NCBI GenBank assembly: GCA_944363575.1
Contig: CALVUJ010000001.1
Location: 32,787 to 96,786 of the forward strand
Origin: an uncultured Bacilli bacterium
GTDB taxonomy: Bacteria; Bacillota_I; Bacilli_A; RFN20; DUOF01
Length of the DNA: 64,000 bases
Direction: 5' to 3'
Shown: positions 42,243 through 50,358 of the stretch, in pieces
How the letters are laid out: every line of letters starts with the position of its first letter
How positions within the stretch are numbered: position 1 is the stretch's first letter
The notes under the pieces: generated by a model
Told to the model about the DNA's origin: nothing
The model's database searches: none
Seen by the model: the letters and a program-made list of their open reading frames with translations, nothing else
Program-made: the position numbers and the translations under genes

Positions 42243-43231
42243 TGAATACTATTAAGTTTGATAATGTGTATGTAGTAGGTAGTGCAATTACTGGAGGTCC
42301 TGTTGAGAAAGAAGGTCCTTTAAGAGATTATTTTGATAAAACTTATGATGATTTATATTGTGAGAGTAAAACTTTTGAACAAGCAGAGCAAAAACTTTTA
42401 AAAGATAGTATTGATTTAGTTTTTAAGAAAACAGGTTTAAGGGATAAAGATATTGATATTATGTTTGGAGGAGATTTATTAAATCAAATTACTTCATCAA
42501 CTTATGTTTCTAGAGATTATAAGATTCCTTTAATAGGTACTTATGGGGCTTGTTCTTCTTCAATGTTAACGTTAGGATTAGCTTCTAGTTATGTTAATGC
42601 AGGGTATGCTAATAAGGCTTTAGCTTTTACTTCTTCACATAATGCGACAGCCGAGAGGCAATATCGTTATCCAACGGAGTATGGGGTGCAAAAACCTGAT
42701 ACGACAACTTATACAGCGACAGGAGCAGGAGCAATAATCGTTAGTAATATTATTAGTGATATTAAAGTGACTAGTGCGACAATTGGAGAAGTTGTAGACT
42801 ATGAAGTTAATGATGCGAATAATATGGGAGTAGCAATGGCTCCAGCAGCATATGATACTTTGAAGAAACATTTTAAAGATATGAATAGAGATCCTAGTTA
42901 TTATGATTTAATTTTAACGGGTGATTTATCTACCTATGGGAAAAGAATCATTTTAGAGTTATTTAAAAAGGATAATATAGAATTAAATAATTATGATGAT
43001 TGTGGTTTGATTATTTATGATAGGCAGAAGCAACATGTATTTGCAGGTGGTAGTGGATGTGCTTGTTGCGCCCTTACTACATATGGATATATTTTAGATA
43101 AGATGCGTAAAAAAGAATTAAAGAAAGTTTTAATAGTAGCAACTGGTGCTTTGTTGTCTCCAACTTTAATTCAACAAAAAGAAACGATACCGTGCATTGC
43201 TCATGCGGTAAGCTTGGAGGTGTTAGAGTGA
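42242..43231 (+). CDS. spoVAD: Stage V sporulation protein AD
   Basis: 329 residues, thiolase-like fold lacking a lipid-synthesis role. Motifs: VVGSAITGGPVEKEGPLRDYFD at the start, FGGDLLNQITSSTYVSRD, GTYGACSSSMLTLGLAS and FTSSHNATAERQYRYPTEYG. SpoVAD binds DPA directly and is required for its uptake. GTG 42242 behind GGTGGTGCATTA. Second gene of a tightly overlapped four-gene operon. Confidence 0.96.
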   Translation: MNTIKFDNVYVVGSAITGGPVEKEGPLRDYFDKTYDDLYCESKTFEQAEQKLLKDSIDLVFKKTGLRDKDIDIMFGGDLLNQITSSTYVSRDYKIPLIGTYGACSSSMLTLGLASSYVNAGYANKALAFTSSHNATAERQYRYPTEYGVQKPDTTTYTATGAGAIIVSNIISDIKVTSATIGEVVDYEVNDANNMGVAMAPAAYDTLKKHFKDMNRDPSYYDLILTGDLSTYGKRIILELFKKDNIELNNYDDCGLIIYDRQKQHVFAGGSGCACCALTTYGYILDKMRKKELKKVLIVATGALLSPTLIQQKETIPCIAHAVSLEVLE

Positions 43232-43581
43232 ATTATTTATTGTCTTTTTTAGTGTGTGGTTTTATTTGTATGATAGGACAAATAATTTACGATAACAGTA
43301 AATTAACACCTGGGCATATTACTAGTTTATTTGTTGTTATAGGTTCTTTTTTAGATGTGTTTGGTTTGTATGATAAACTATTAAAGGTTTCAAGAGTAGG
43401 AGCAAGTTTACCTATTACTAGTTTTGGTCATTCTTTGATGCATGCGGCAAATGAATCGATGAGAAATGAGGGTACTTTACTTGGAGTAGCATCGGGGTTA
43501 TTTAATATGACTTCGGTTGGTATTACTAGTGCGATTTTGTTTGCTTTTTTAATAGCACTTATTTTTAAACCTAAGTCATGA
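43228..43581 (+). CDS. spoVAE: Stage V sporulation protein AE (SpoVAEb type)
   Basis: 117 residues, three to four membrane helices, with FGLYDKLLKVSRVGASLPITSFGHSLMHAANESM and LLGVASGLFNMTSVGITSAI, distinctive of SpoVAEb. It is a membrane partner of SpoVAC/AD in DPA transport. GGAGGTGTTAGA supports GTG 43228, not the longer upstream frame inside spoVAD. It shares four bases with both neighbours. Confidence 0.95.
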   Translation: MNYLLSFLVCGFICMIGQIIYDNSKLTPGHITSLFVVIGSFLDVFGLYDKLLKVSRVGASLPITSFGHSLMHAANESMRNEGTLLGVASGLFNMTSVGITSAILFAFLIALIFKPKS

Positions 43582-44924
43582 ATTTTGTTAATGAAACGGA
43601 TGAAAAACTTGCTTCTTTATTAAATTTAAATACTAATTTTGATGTTATTAGAAGAGAAATTGGGAAAGATGTTAAGGTTATTCTTTATTTTTTATCTAGT
43701 TTAGCTGATGGTGAGAGAGTTAATGAATTAGATGTTTCTTTGTTATTATCTAATAATAAAGATGAATTAGATAGACAAATAAGTAGTGGCTCAATTGAGG
43801 TAGAGAAGGATGTTTATAAGGCTTTTTTAGCTATTAGTAGTGGAATGAGTATTTTATTATTTGAAGATAAGATTTATGTTGTTGAGACGAGGAATTATCC
43901 TAGTAGGAGCATAGATGAACCGGCGACGGAGAAGACTATTAGAGGTAGTAAGGATGGCTTTAATGAGAATATTATTACAAATGTTGGGTTACTTAGAAGA
44001 AGAATTAGAAGTGAATATTTTAGGTGTGAAATTTTTAAAGTGGGGGATAATTCACATACGGATATTGTGGTTAGTTATTTAGATAATAAGGTAAATAAAG
44101 ATAGTTTAAAGAAAATTATTGAAAAGATAAAGAAATTGAAAGTTGATGGGTTAGTTATGTCTGATAGGGCTTTAGAGGAAAAAATATTTAGGCAAAATTT
44201 TAATCCTTTTCCATTAGTTAGGTATAGTGAGAGACCAGATATTGTAGCGGCACATCTTTTGAAAGGGCATATTGCCATTATTGTTGATACTTCATCAAGT
44301 GTGATTATTACTCCGACAACGTTGTTTGAGCATACTAAGCATATTGAAGAATATCGTCAAGTTCCAATTGTAGGTACTTTTATTCGTGTTTTGCGTTATT
44401 TTGCTATTTTAATTTCGTTGTTTTTAGTTCCTTTATGGATGCTTACTTTAAATAATGAAAGTTTTACGAGTAATTTTTTTGTGAAGATTAGTAGCGAGTC
44501 TCCAGTACCAGTGTTAGTTCAAATTATTGTAGTGGAGTTAACGATTGAGTTATTAAGAATTGCTACAATTCATACTCCAAATCATTTGTCTAGTGCGATG
44601 GGGTTAATTGCTACTTTGATACTTGGACAGATGGCGGTAGACATAGGGTTATTTGTTCCAGAAATATTACTATATTGTTCTATTTCATCAATTGGAGGGT
44701 TTGCTACTCCTTCATATGAGTTATCTTTAGCAAATAAGTTAATAAAACTAATGTTAATTTTAATGGTTGGTTTTTTAGGGGCAACGGGCTTTATTATTGG
44801 TTTTACAGGATTGGTTGTGTGTTTGTGTGCTATAAAAACACTAGGAGTGCCATATATGTATCCATTACTTCCTTTTAATTATGATGAGTTTTTGAAGGTT
44901 GTTTTTAGACCAAGTGTAAACTGA
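43578..44924 (+). CDS. spoVAF: Stage V sporulation protein AF (GerA-family)
   Basis: 448 residues. The GerA-type N-terminal soluble domains (about 1-260) are followed by a membrane domain with PLWMLTLNNES, TIHTPNHLSSAMGLIATLILGQMAVDIGLF and PSYELSLANKLIKLMLILMVG, the expected SpoVAF/GerAA pattern. It raises germination efficiency with other SpoVA and receptor proteins. The ATG overlaps the spoVAE stop. SpoVAA and SpoVAB, present in Bacillus, are not here. Confidence 0.93.
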   Translation: MNFVNETDEKLASLLNLNTNFDVIRREIGKDVKVILYFLSSLADGERVNELDVSLLLSNNKDELDRQISSGSIEVEKDVYKAFLAISSGMSILLFEDKIYVVETRNYPSRSIDEPATEKTIRGSKDGFNENIITNVGLLRRRIRSEYFRCEIFKVGDNSHTDIVVSYLDNKVNKDSLKKIIEKIKKLKVDGLVMSDRALEEKIFRQNFNPFPLVRYSERPDIVAAHLLKGHIAIIVDTSSSVIITPTTLFEHTKHIEEYRQVPIVGTFIRVLRYFAILISLFLVPLWMLTLNNESFTSNFFVKISSESPVPVLVQIIVVELTIELLRIATIHTPNHLSSAMGLIATLILGQMAVDIGLFVPEILLYCSISSIGGFATPSYELSLANKLIKLMLILMVGFLGATGFIIGFTGLVVCLCAIKTLGVPYMYPLLPFNYDEFLKVVFRPSVN

Positions 44925-45008
44925 AAAGTATTTTAAATTGTTTGATTTAAATATAGGTGTGTTTTATAATACATTTAATGTGTTTCATGTTTAAAAGGAT
45001 GATGTGTT

Positions 45009-45467
45009 ATGGCTGAAAAAAGAATTCGCGTAAGAGCGATAATAATTAAAGAAGGGAAACTTGTTTCAATGTATCGAGAAAGGCAAGAGAGAGTTTTTTA
45101 CACTTTTCCTGGTGGTGGAATAGAGGAAAATGAAACGGAAGAAGAGTGTGTAAAAAGAGAAGTGTTAGAAGAGTTTGGTCTAGTTATACGACCAATTGGT
45201 AAAAAATATACATATGAAAATCAAAATAGTATTGAACATTTTTATACAGCTGAGTGGATATCTGGTGAATTTGGTACAGGAAAGGGTGAAGAATTTCAAG
45301 AAAATAGAAATAATGGAGTTTATGTTCCTACACTTATTGAGATTAGCGATATTCCAAATCTTCCAGTTATGCCACCGGAAGTTGCGGAGTCTTTTTATGC
45401 TGACTACATGAAAAATGGTGAAAAGCTTAGAAAGGATGTTAAATGTATTGTTGGAAAAATAAGATAA
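45009..45467 (+). CDS. Nudix hydrolase
   Basis: 152 residues. A full Nudix box GGGIEENETEEECVKREVLEEFGL (G-x5-E-x7-R-E-x2-E-E-x-G-hydrophobic) coordinates Mg2+. YTFPGGG and the C-terminal LPVMPPEVAESF fit small MutT-like enzymes cleaving nucleoside diphosphates linked to another moiety. Substrate unknown. AAAAGGATGATGTGTT precedes ATG 45009. It stands alone between spoVAF and rarA. Confidence 0.9.
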   Translation: MAEKRIRVRAIIIKEGKLVSMYRERQERVFYTFPGGGIEENETEEECVKREVLEEFGLVIRPIGKKYTYENQNSIEHFYTAEWISGEFGTGKGEEFQENRNNGVYVPTLIEISDIPNLPVMPPEVAESFYADYMKNGEKLRKDVKCIVGKIR

Positions 45468-45506
45468 TAAGTGAGATATTGTTTTTTATTTGATTTTTGT
45501 TTGATA

Positions 45507-46766
45507 TTATTTGTTTATTTCTTCTAGATTGTAGGTTCTTTCAATTTTAGATATTTTTAGATAGTTATCTACAAGAGCTTTTTCATAGTTGCCACTAGTG
45601 GCATATTCATATAATTTTTCTTTTCTTAAAGCATAAGGCATGTAAGCTATTTTTATCCATGCTTCAGGTTTATCATATGGATATTTTTGATTTTCTTTTA
45701 AGTTAGTAGGAGTTAAGTGCAAGTAATCTGGCATATCTAAAGGTTTTTGTTTGTATAGATCAAGTGCTTTATGAATAGATAAGTAGGCACTTTTTGATTT
45801 TGGTGATAAAGCTAAGTCGATAACCGCAAAAGATAAGGGAATGACAGCTTCAGGGAATCCTACTTTTTTGGCAGTTTCTAGAGCATTGAAAGTTCTATCA
45901 ACGGCACTAGGGTTAGCTAAACCAATATCTTCATAAGCAATTACTAATAATCTTCTTTCTAAAGATATTAAATCTTCTGCTTCACATAATCTAGCTAGAT
46001 AAAATAAAGCTGCATTAACATCACTTCCACGAATAGATTTTTGTAATGCACTTAAAGAATTGTAGTAACCATCTTCATTTTTATCAAACATGTAATTAGG
46101 AATGCGAACATTTCTTTTTAAATCTTCAATGGTTATTTGTTTATTTTTACAAGTTATTGATAAAACTTCTAAATTATTTAGGGCATAGCGTACATCTCCA
46201 TTGCTTTGTCTTGCTAGTATTTTTAAAACATCTTCTTCACAAGTATATTCATTATTTAAGCCTTTTGGATTGAGTAAGGCATTTTTTAATATTTTTATAA
46301 TAGCTTCTTCATTTAATGATTTTACTTCAAGTATGTGACATCTAGATCTAATTGCAGGGTTTATAGCGTGATACGGGTTAGCAGTAGTAGCACCTATTAG
46401 GGTTATGATTCCACTTTCAAGATATGATAATAAGTAATCTTGTTTGTCTTTGTTTAGACGATGTACTTCATCAATGATAACAATTAAATGTCCATACATT
46501 TTAGCTTCTTCAACAATGATTTCCATATCCTTTTTATTAGATGTGGTAGCGTTTAAAAAGCGATAATGGATATTTAAACTTTGGGCTATAATGGTAGCGA
46601 GTGTTGTTTTTCCACATCCAGGGTTACCATAAAAAATCATTGAAAAGATAGTTTTATTATCTAGACATCTTTTTATAAATCCGTTTTCATCAGTTAAATG
46701 CTCTTGACCATATACTTCTTCAAGTGTTGTGGGTCTAAGGCGATATGCTAGTGGTTCTTTGTTCAT
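45507..46766 (-). CDS. rarA: Replication-associated recombination protein A (RarA/MgsA AAA ATPase)
   Basis: 419 residues. LAYRLRPTTLEEVYGQEHL at the N-terminus, Walker A MIFYGNPGCGKTTLA, Walker B VIIDEVHRLNK, sensor IGATTANPYHAINPAIRSRCHIL, and C-terminal tetramer region with LLVIAYEDIGLANPSA. RarA acts at stalled replication forks together with SSB. GGAGTGACTTAA precedes the start. Divergent from dtd. Confidence 0.95.
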   Translation of the reverse strand: MNKEPLAYRLRPTTLEEVYGQEHLTDENGFIKRCLDNKTIFSMIFYGNPGCGKTTLATIIAQSLNIHYRFLNATTSNKKDMEIIVEEAKMYGHLIVIIDEVHRLNKDKQDYLLSYLESGIITLIGATTANPYHAINPAIRSRCHILEVKSLNEEAIIKILKNALLNPKGLNNEYTCEEDVLKILARQSNGDVRYALNNLEVLSITCKNKQITIEDLKRNVRIPNYMFDKNEDGYYNSLSALQKSIRGSDVNAALFYLARLCEAEDLISLERRLLVIAYEDIGLANPSAVDRTFNALETAKKVGFPEAVIPLSFAVIDLALSPKSKSAYLSIHKALDLYKQKPLDMPDYLHLTPTNLKENQKYPYDKPEAWIKIAYMPYALRKEKLYEYATSGNYEKALVDNYLKISKIERTYNLEEINK

Positions 46767-46858
46767 TTAAGTCACTCCAATACATATTTTATTATAAAGA
46801 TAATTAGTAAAACTTGTAAATAATTTAGGTTATTAGTAAACTAAAAATGGTGATGATA

Positions 46859-47296
46859 ATGCGTGTTGTTTTACAGGTTGTTGATTATAGTAAAGTGGAA
46901 ATAATGGAGAAAGTTGTTGCTAGTATTGGTAAAGGCTATCTTTTATTAGTGGGTGTTTATGATGATGATACGGATGAGAAAGTTCTAAAAATGGCTGATA
47001 AAATAAGTAAACTTAGGGTTTTTCCTGACGAGAATGGGAAAACGAATTTATGTTTAAAGGATGTTAAAGGAAGTATTTTATCAGTTTCACAATTCACTTT
47101 GTGCGCTAGTGTTAGTGAAGGTAATAGGCCAAGTTTTGTTAGAGCGGGCAATAAAGAAGAGGCAATTAGATTGTATGAACTATTTAATGATCGATTAGTT
47201 GAAAATGGATTTGAAGTAGAGAAAGGGGTTTTTGGTGTTCATATGCAAGTTAGTTTGGTAAATGACGGGCCTTTTACATTAGTTATAGAAAATTGA
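46859..47296 (+). CDS. dtd: D-aminoacyl-tRNA deacylase
   Basis: 145 residues, normal length. Opening MRVVLQ, active-site loop LSVSQFTLCA (SQFTL) and NDGPFTLVIE (cross-subunit Gly-cisPro is here GP) are intact; KISKLRVFPDENGKTN is the usual middle block. It removes D-amino acids, and glycine from tRNA-Ala, after mischarging. GGTGATGATA fits ATG 46859, twelve bases downstream of the longest frame's start. Confidence 0.95.
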   Translation: MRVVLQVVDYSKVEIMEKVVASIGKGYLLLVGVYDDDTDEKVLKMADKISKLRVFPDENGKTNLCLKDVKGSILSVSQFTLCASVSEGNRPSFVRAGNKEEAIRLYELFNDRLVENGFEVEKGVFGVHMQVSLVNDGPFTLVIEN

Positions 47297-47396
47297 TTGT
47301 TTGAGATAATCTTAAATAAATTACAAGGAGATGATTATTTATCTTTGGAAAACATCGTAAGATGACCATGTGCGGTGTTTGCAAATGAAAAATTTG

Positions 47397-47424
47397 TTGA
47401 ATTTTGTTTGTAACATGTTATAAT
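47397..47424 (+). promoter_or_regulatory. Promoter of the small membrane protein cluster
   Basis: TTGAAT (47397-47402), 16-base spacer and TATAAT (47419-47424) with TG just upstream. 47297-47396 shows no gene. Confidence 0.6.
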
Positions 47425-47457
47425 AGAATTAGTTTATAAAGAGAAGGGGTAATTATG

Positions 47458-47853
47458 ATGGCGAAAAATAAAAAAGAAAAAAAGACAAAAAGAAGTAAAA
47501 AACCATTTTTGATTGCTGGTTTGGCTTTGCTTTTCGTGGCTTTGGTTGTAGGTGGAGGGTTTTTGCTTACAGGTTCTTTGATATTCCTTAGAACAGCAGT
47601 TGCGTATACTGTTGCAATTGGTGCTGGTGTTGGTGTTGGTGTGCCTACTGTTAAAGGTATCAAGAAGCTTATTTCTTCACGTGGGAAATCTAAATCAAGG
47701 AGTAGAGAAAGAAATAGAACTCAAGATAGAGTAGAAGAGATGGAACAACTAGAAACTAGGAATGAAGAATTGTCACAAGAGGCGTCACGAAATGGTACTG
47801 AGTTTGTTAAATCAAATGTACAAAAAGAAAGTACTAAGCAAGGACGTAGGTAG
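47458..47853 (+). CDS. Small basic membrane protein, unknown
   Basis: 131 residues. A Lys-rich start (KNKKEKKTKRSKK) is followed by two hydrophobic helices with glycine-rich faces (FLIAGLALLFVALVVGGGFLL; AVAYTVAIGAGVGVGV), then an Arg/Ser-rich stretch SRGKSKSRSRERNR and a Glu/Gln-rich coiled tail. No family recognised. ATG 47458 has AAGGGG at 8 bases. First of three tightly spaced genes. Confidence 0.65.
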   Translation: MAKNKKEKKTKRSKKPFLIAGLALLFVALVVGGGFLLTGSLIFLRTAVAYTVAIGAGVGVGVPTVKGIKKLISSRGKSKSRSRERNRTQDRVEEMEQLETRNEELSQEASRNGTEFVKSNVQKESTKQGRR

Positions 47854-47861
47854 GTGATAAT

Positions 47862-48452
47862 ATGGTTTTCTTAGTAATTTTAGCAATATTTGGAATAGCG
47901 TTTTTAGGGACGCTTACTATTGGAACTATTGCTAGTATTATAGCGAATGCAAGAAATAGAAGAAGAGAAAATGCAAGGTCTAGGTCTGATGAGACTTCGC
48001 AGCCTGTTGTTGATAGGAAAAAAGATAAGCAACTAGAAGAGGATAAAAAGCAGACTGTTGATGAGAAAAAAGATGTAGTAGAAGAAAAAACGGCTAAGAA
48101 TGTTGAAGAAAACAAAAATGATACTCGTGATACTGAAAAGGTAGAGGCAAAGTCAGATGAAGTTGAAGAAGAACAAGTAGAGAAAGATGATGTTCATAAT
48201 GTTTATTTATCTCTCGTTAAATTACCTCGAGATAAAGGTGGGGATTTCTATCTTTGCTTAAAGTCTGGTGTAATTAAGAGTAAGGAAGACTTGGATAAAC
48301 TAGGTTTGGATAATAGTAGTAGTAAAGAAGAAATTTTGAATAAAGTTAAAGAAGTTGATCCAGATGCTAGGATAATAGGTGGAGCTATTCTTGGTAAGAA
48401 TGAATCTTTAAATTTAGGTGCTGTATCTAATATTACAAAGGGGAAAAGATAA
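47862..48452 (+). CDS. Single-pass membrane protein with charged stalk and small C-terminal domain
   Basis: 196 residues. One N-terminal helix (2-27), then a 90-residue charged coiled linker of Lys/Glu/Asp/Arg, and a compact C-terminal domain from about 110 (VYLSLVKLPRDKGGDFYLCLKSG ... IIGGAILGKNESLNLGAVSNI) of mixed strands and helices. Not recognised. The layout resembles a membrane-tethered cytoplasmic binding domain. GTAGGTGATAAT gives the ATG. It is eight bases after the previous gene and one base before the next. Confidence 0.65.
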   Translation: MVFLVILAIFGIAFLGTLTIGTIASIIANARNRRRENARSRSDETSQPVVDRKKDKQLEEDKKQTVDEKKDVVEEKTAKNVEENKNDTRDTEKVEAKSDEVEEEQVEKDDVHNVYLSLVKLPRDKGGDFYLCLKSGVIKSKEDLDKLGLDNSSSKEEILNKVKEVDPDARIIGGAILGKNESLNLGAVSNITKGKR

Positions 48453-48453
48453 A

Positions 48454-48696
48454 ATGAAGGTTTATGGTATAGATGGAAATAATAAAAAATTAGAATATAC
48501 TGCTGTTATGACTTTTAAAGGTACTCAACATTTTGTTGTTTATACAGATATGACGGTAGATAAAAATGGAAATTTAAAATTATATAGTGCTGTATATGAT
48601 CCTTCTACTTCTCTTTTAATTAGAGAGCCTTCTAATAAGCATGAATTAGAAGAAATTAAAGAAGCGATACGAACATATTTTATAGATATTAAATAA
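48454..48696 (+). CDS. DUF1292-like small protein
   Basis: 80 residues. VMTFKGTQHFVVYTD and LYSAVYDPSTSLLIREPSNKHELEEIKEAI resemble the DUF1292 (YrzB-like) fold: two strand pairs with a helix at the end. The family is widespread in Bacillota with unknown function. AAAGGGGAAAAGATAAA precedes ATG 48454; a longer frame is a shadow of the previous gene. Last of the three-gene cluster. Confidence 0.7.
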   Translation: MKVYGIDGNNKKLEYTAVMTFKGTQHFVVYTDMTVDKNGNLKLYSAVYDPSTSLLIREPSNKHELEEIKEAIRTYFIDIK

Positions 48697-48720
48697 TAGA
48701 AGGTAAAAATTATAAGATTA

Positions 48721-48760
48721 AAAAAGTTTTTTTGTGTTAAGCATAATAAAACTTTTTTTT
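48721..48760 (+). terminator. Terminator of the small membrane protein cluster
   Basis: AAAAAGTTTT (48721-48730) pairs with AAAACTTTTT (48748-48757), ending in eight T. Some mispairing in this AT stem is possible. Confidence 0.7.
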
Positions 48761-48839
48761 ATTAGAAAAATTATAAATGAAAATATAGTAATTTTAGGTA
48801 AAAAAGGTGATAATTATAGTGTTATAGCGAGGTGTTATA

Positions 48840-49016
48840 GTGATTTATGTTTTATTGTGTATTATAATCATTTCAGTATTAATTAATATTTATTTTGTTA
48901 TAAATAGTACAAAACTTAGAGCTAAGAATGCAAAATTAGAGATGGAAAGTAAAAATTTGCAATATGAATTAGGTAAATTAATGGCTGAAGTGAAAGAAAA
49001 AGAAGACAAGTTATAA
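48840..49016 (+). CDS. 58-residue single-pass membrane protein with coiled tail
   Basis: A short gene starting at GTG 48840 behind GCGAGGTG. The first 22 residues are a membrane helix (VLLCIIIISVLINIYFVI); the rest is a heptad-like charged helix rich in Leu, Lys, Glu (AKNAKLEMESKNLQYELGKLM). The frame ends at TAA 49014-49016, overlapping the convergent phosphorylase by six bases. The good ribosome site and helix-plus-coil pattern argue for a real small gene; its function is unknown. Confidence 0.6.
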   Translation: MIYVLLCIIIISVLINIYFVINSTKLRAKNAKLEMESKNLQYELGKLMAEVKEKEDKL

Positions 49017-50291
49017 TACTTTATAAATATTTTTTAATTTATGATTTTTGGTGTTTTTGATTGTGAATAATGATAATAAATTATTTTTAAAATCTTTAGA
49101 AAGAGGAGATGTGCTGTATACTTCTAGGATAGTATCTCCTTTTTTTACATAATCATTTATTTTTAATTTAACAATCATTCCTACATCATAGTTTATTTCT
49201 TGTTCTTTATATTTTCTCCCTCCACCTAGTTCTACAAGAGCTTTTCCTAATTCATAAGTGTTTATTTGATATATATAACCTTCAGTATTAGAAGTTATAT
49301 TTGTTTTAATTAAGTTTTTATTAATAGGTAAAGGTAGTTTTCCGTTTTGGTGCTCTACTAATTCTATAAACTTATTATAAGCTTTATTGTTGTGAAGGTT
49401 AGTTTTTATTATTTCCTTTAAATTTTTTATGTCATATTTGTTTGTTTGTTTTAATATTTGATAAGCTAGTTCAATACAAGTTTCTTCAAGATCTTTAGGA
49501 CCATTTCCTCTTAAAGTATCAATAGCTTCATTTACCTCTAGGGAATTACCAATTGCATTTCCTAACGGCTGATCCATAGAACTTATTACAGCACTTACTT
49601 TTTTATTGAATCTATTTCCTATTTTTATCATTAGTTCGCTAGCTTTGATAGCTGTTTTTAAATCTTTGAAAAAAGCTCCATTTCCAACTTTTACATCTAA
49701 ACAGATAATATCCGTATTTAGAGCAATCTTTTTAGACATGATTGAAGAAGCGATTAGTGATATGTTATCAATAGTGCCTGTAACGTCTCTTAAGGCATAA
49801 AGTTTTTTATCTGCCAGGGCAATTTCTTTACTTTGGGATACTAAACAACAACCTATTTCATTAACTTGTTTTAGAAATTGTTCTTTTTTTAGTTCCGTTT
49901 TAAATTCAGGAATTGAATCTAGTTTATCAATAGTGCCACCGGTATGTCCTAAACCTCTTCCTGACATTTTTAATACTTTTACATCTAAAGAGGCAAGTAA
50001 AGGAACAAGTACTAAAGATGTTTTATCTCCCACACCACCAGTTGAATGCTTATCTACCGTTATACCATCTATATCTTCTAAATTTAAAGTTTCCCCACTT
50101 TCAATAATAGCCTTAGTTAAATAATAAGTTTCATCATCATTTAAACCATTTATAAAACAAGCCATTAAAAAACTACTTGCTTGATAATCTTTTATTTCTT
50201 CATTACAATATCCTTTTATAAAATATTTTATTTCTTCTTCATTTAATTCTTTTTTGTTTCTTTTTTTGATAATTATGTCGACAATATTCAT
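49011..50291 (-). CDS. pdp: Pyrimidine-nucleoside phosphorylase
   Basis: 426 residues. KHSTGGVGDKTSLVL, MSGRGLGHTGGTIDKLDSIPE (family signature) and KLYALRDVTGTIDN contact the substrate and phosphate. It cleaves thymidine/uridine/deoxyuridine with phosphate to give the base and (deoxy)ribose-1-phosphate. Full length, all three domains. Divergent from the methyltransferase at 50359; GGAGGTCATTTT precedes the start. Confidence 0.93.
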   Translation of the reverse strand: MNIVDIIIKKRNKKELNEEEIKYFIKGYCNEEIKDYQASSFLMACFINGLNDDETYYLTKAIIESGETLNLEDIDGITVDKHSTGGVGDKTSLVLVPLLASLDVKVLKMSGRGLGHTGGTIDKLDSIPEFKTELKKEQFLKQVNEIGCCLVSQSKEIALADKKLYALRDVTGTIDNISLIASSIMSKKIALNTDIICLDVKVGNGAFFKDLKTAIKASELMIKIGNRFNKKVSAVISSMDQPLGNAIGNSLEVNEAIDTLRGNGPKDLEETCIELAYQILKQTNKYDIKNLKEIIKTNLHNNKAYNKFIELVEHQNGKLPLPINKNLIKTNITSNTEGYIYQINTYELGKALVELGGGRKYKEQEINYDVGMIVKLKINDYVKKGDTILEVYSTSPLSKDFKNNLLSLFTIKNTKNHKLKNIYKVL

Positions 50292-50358
50292 AAAATGACC
50301 TCCATCATTTCAATTATAACATTATTTTGGTATCATTATGATGAAAAGGAAGAAGAAA

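Noticed and set aside
47297..47396. Possible small open frame or RNA between dtd and the small-protein cluster
   Set aside because: The only ATG with a Shine-Dalgarno-like sequence gives nine codons, and no stable hairpin was found.
50275..50283. TGTCGACAA near the phosphorylase start
   Set aside because: One mismatch to the 0A box and inside coding sequence; not called.
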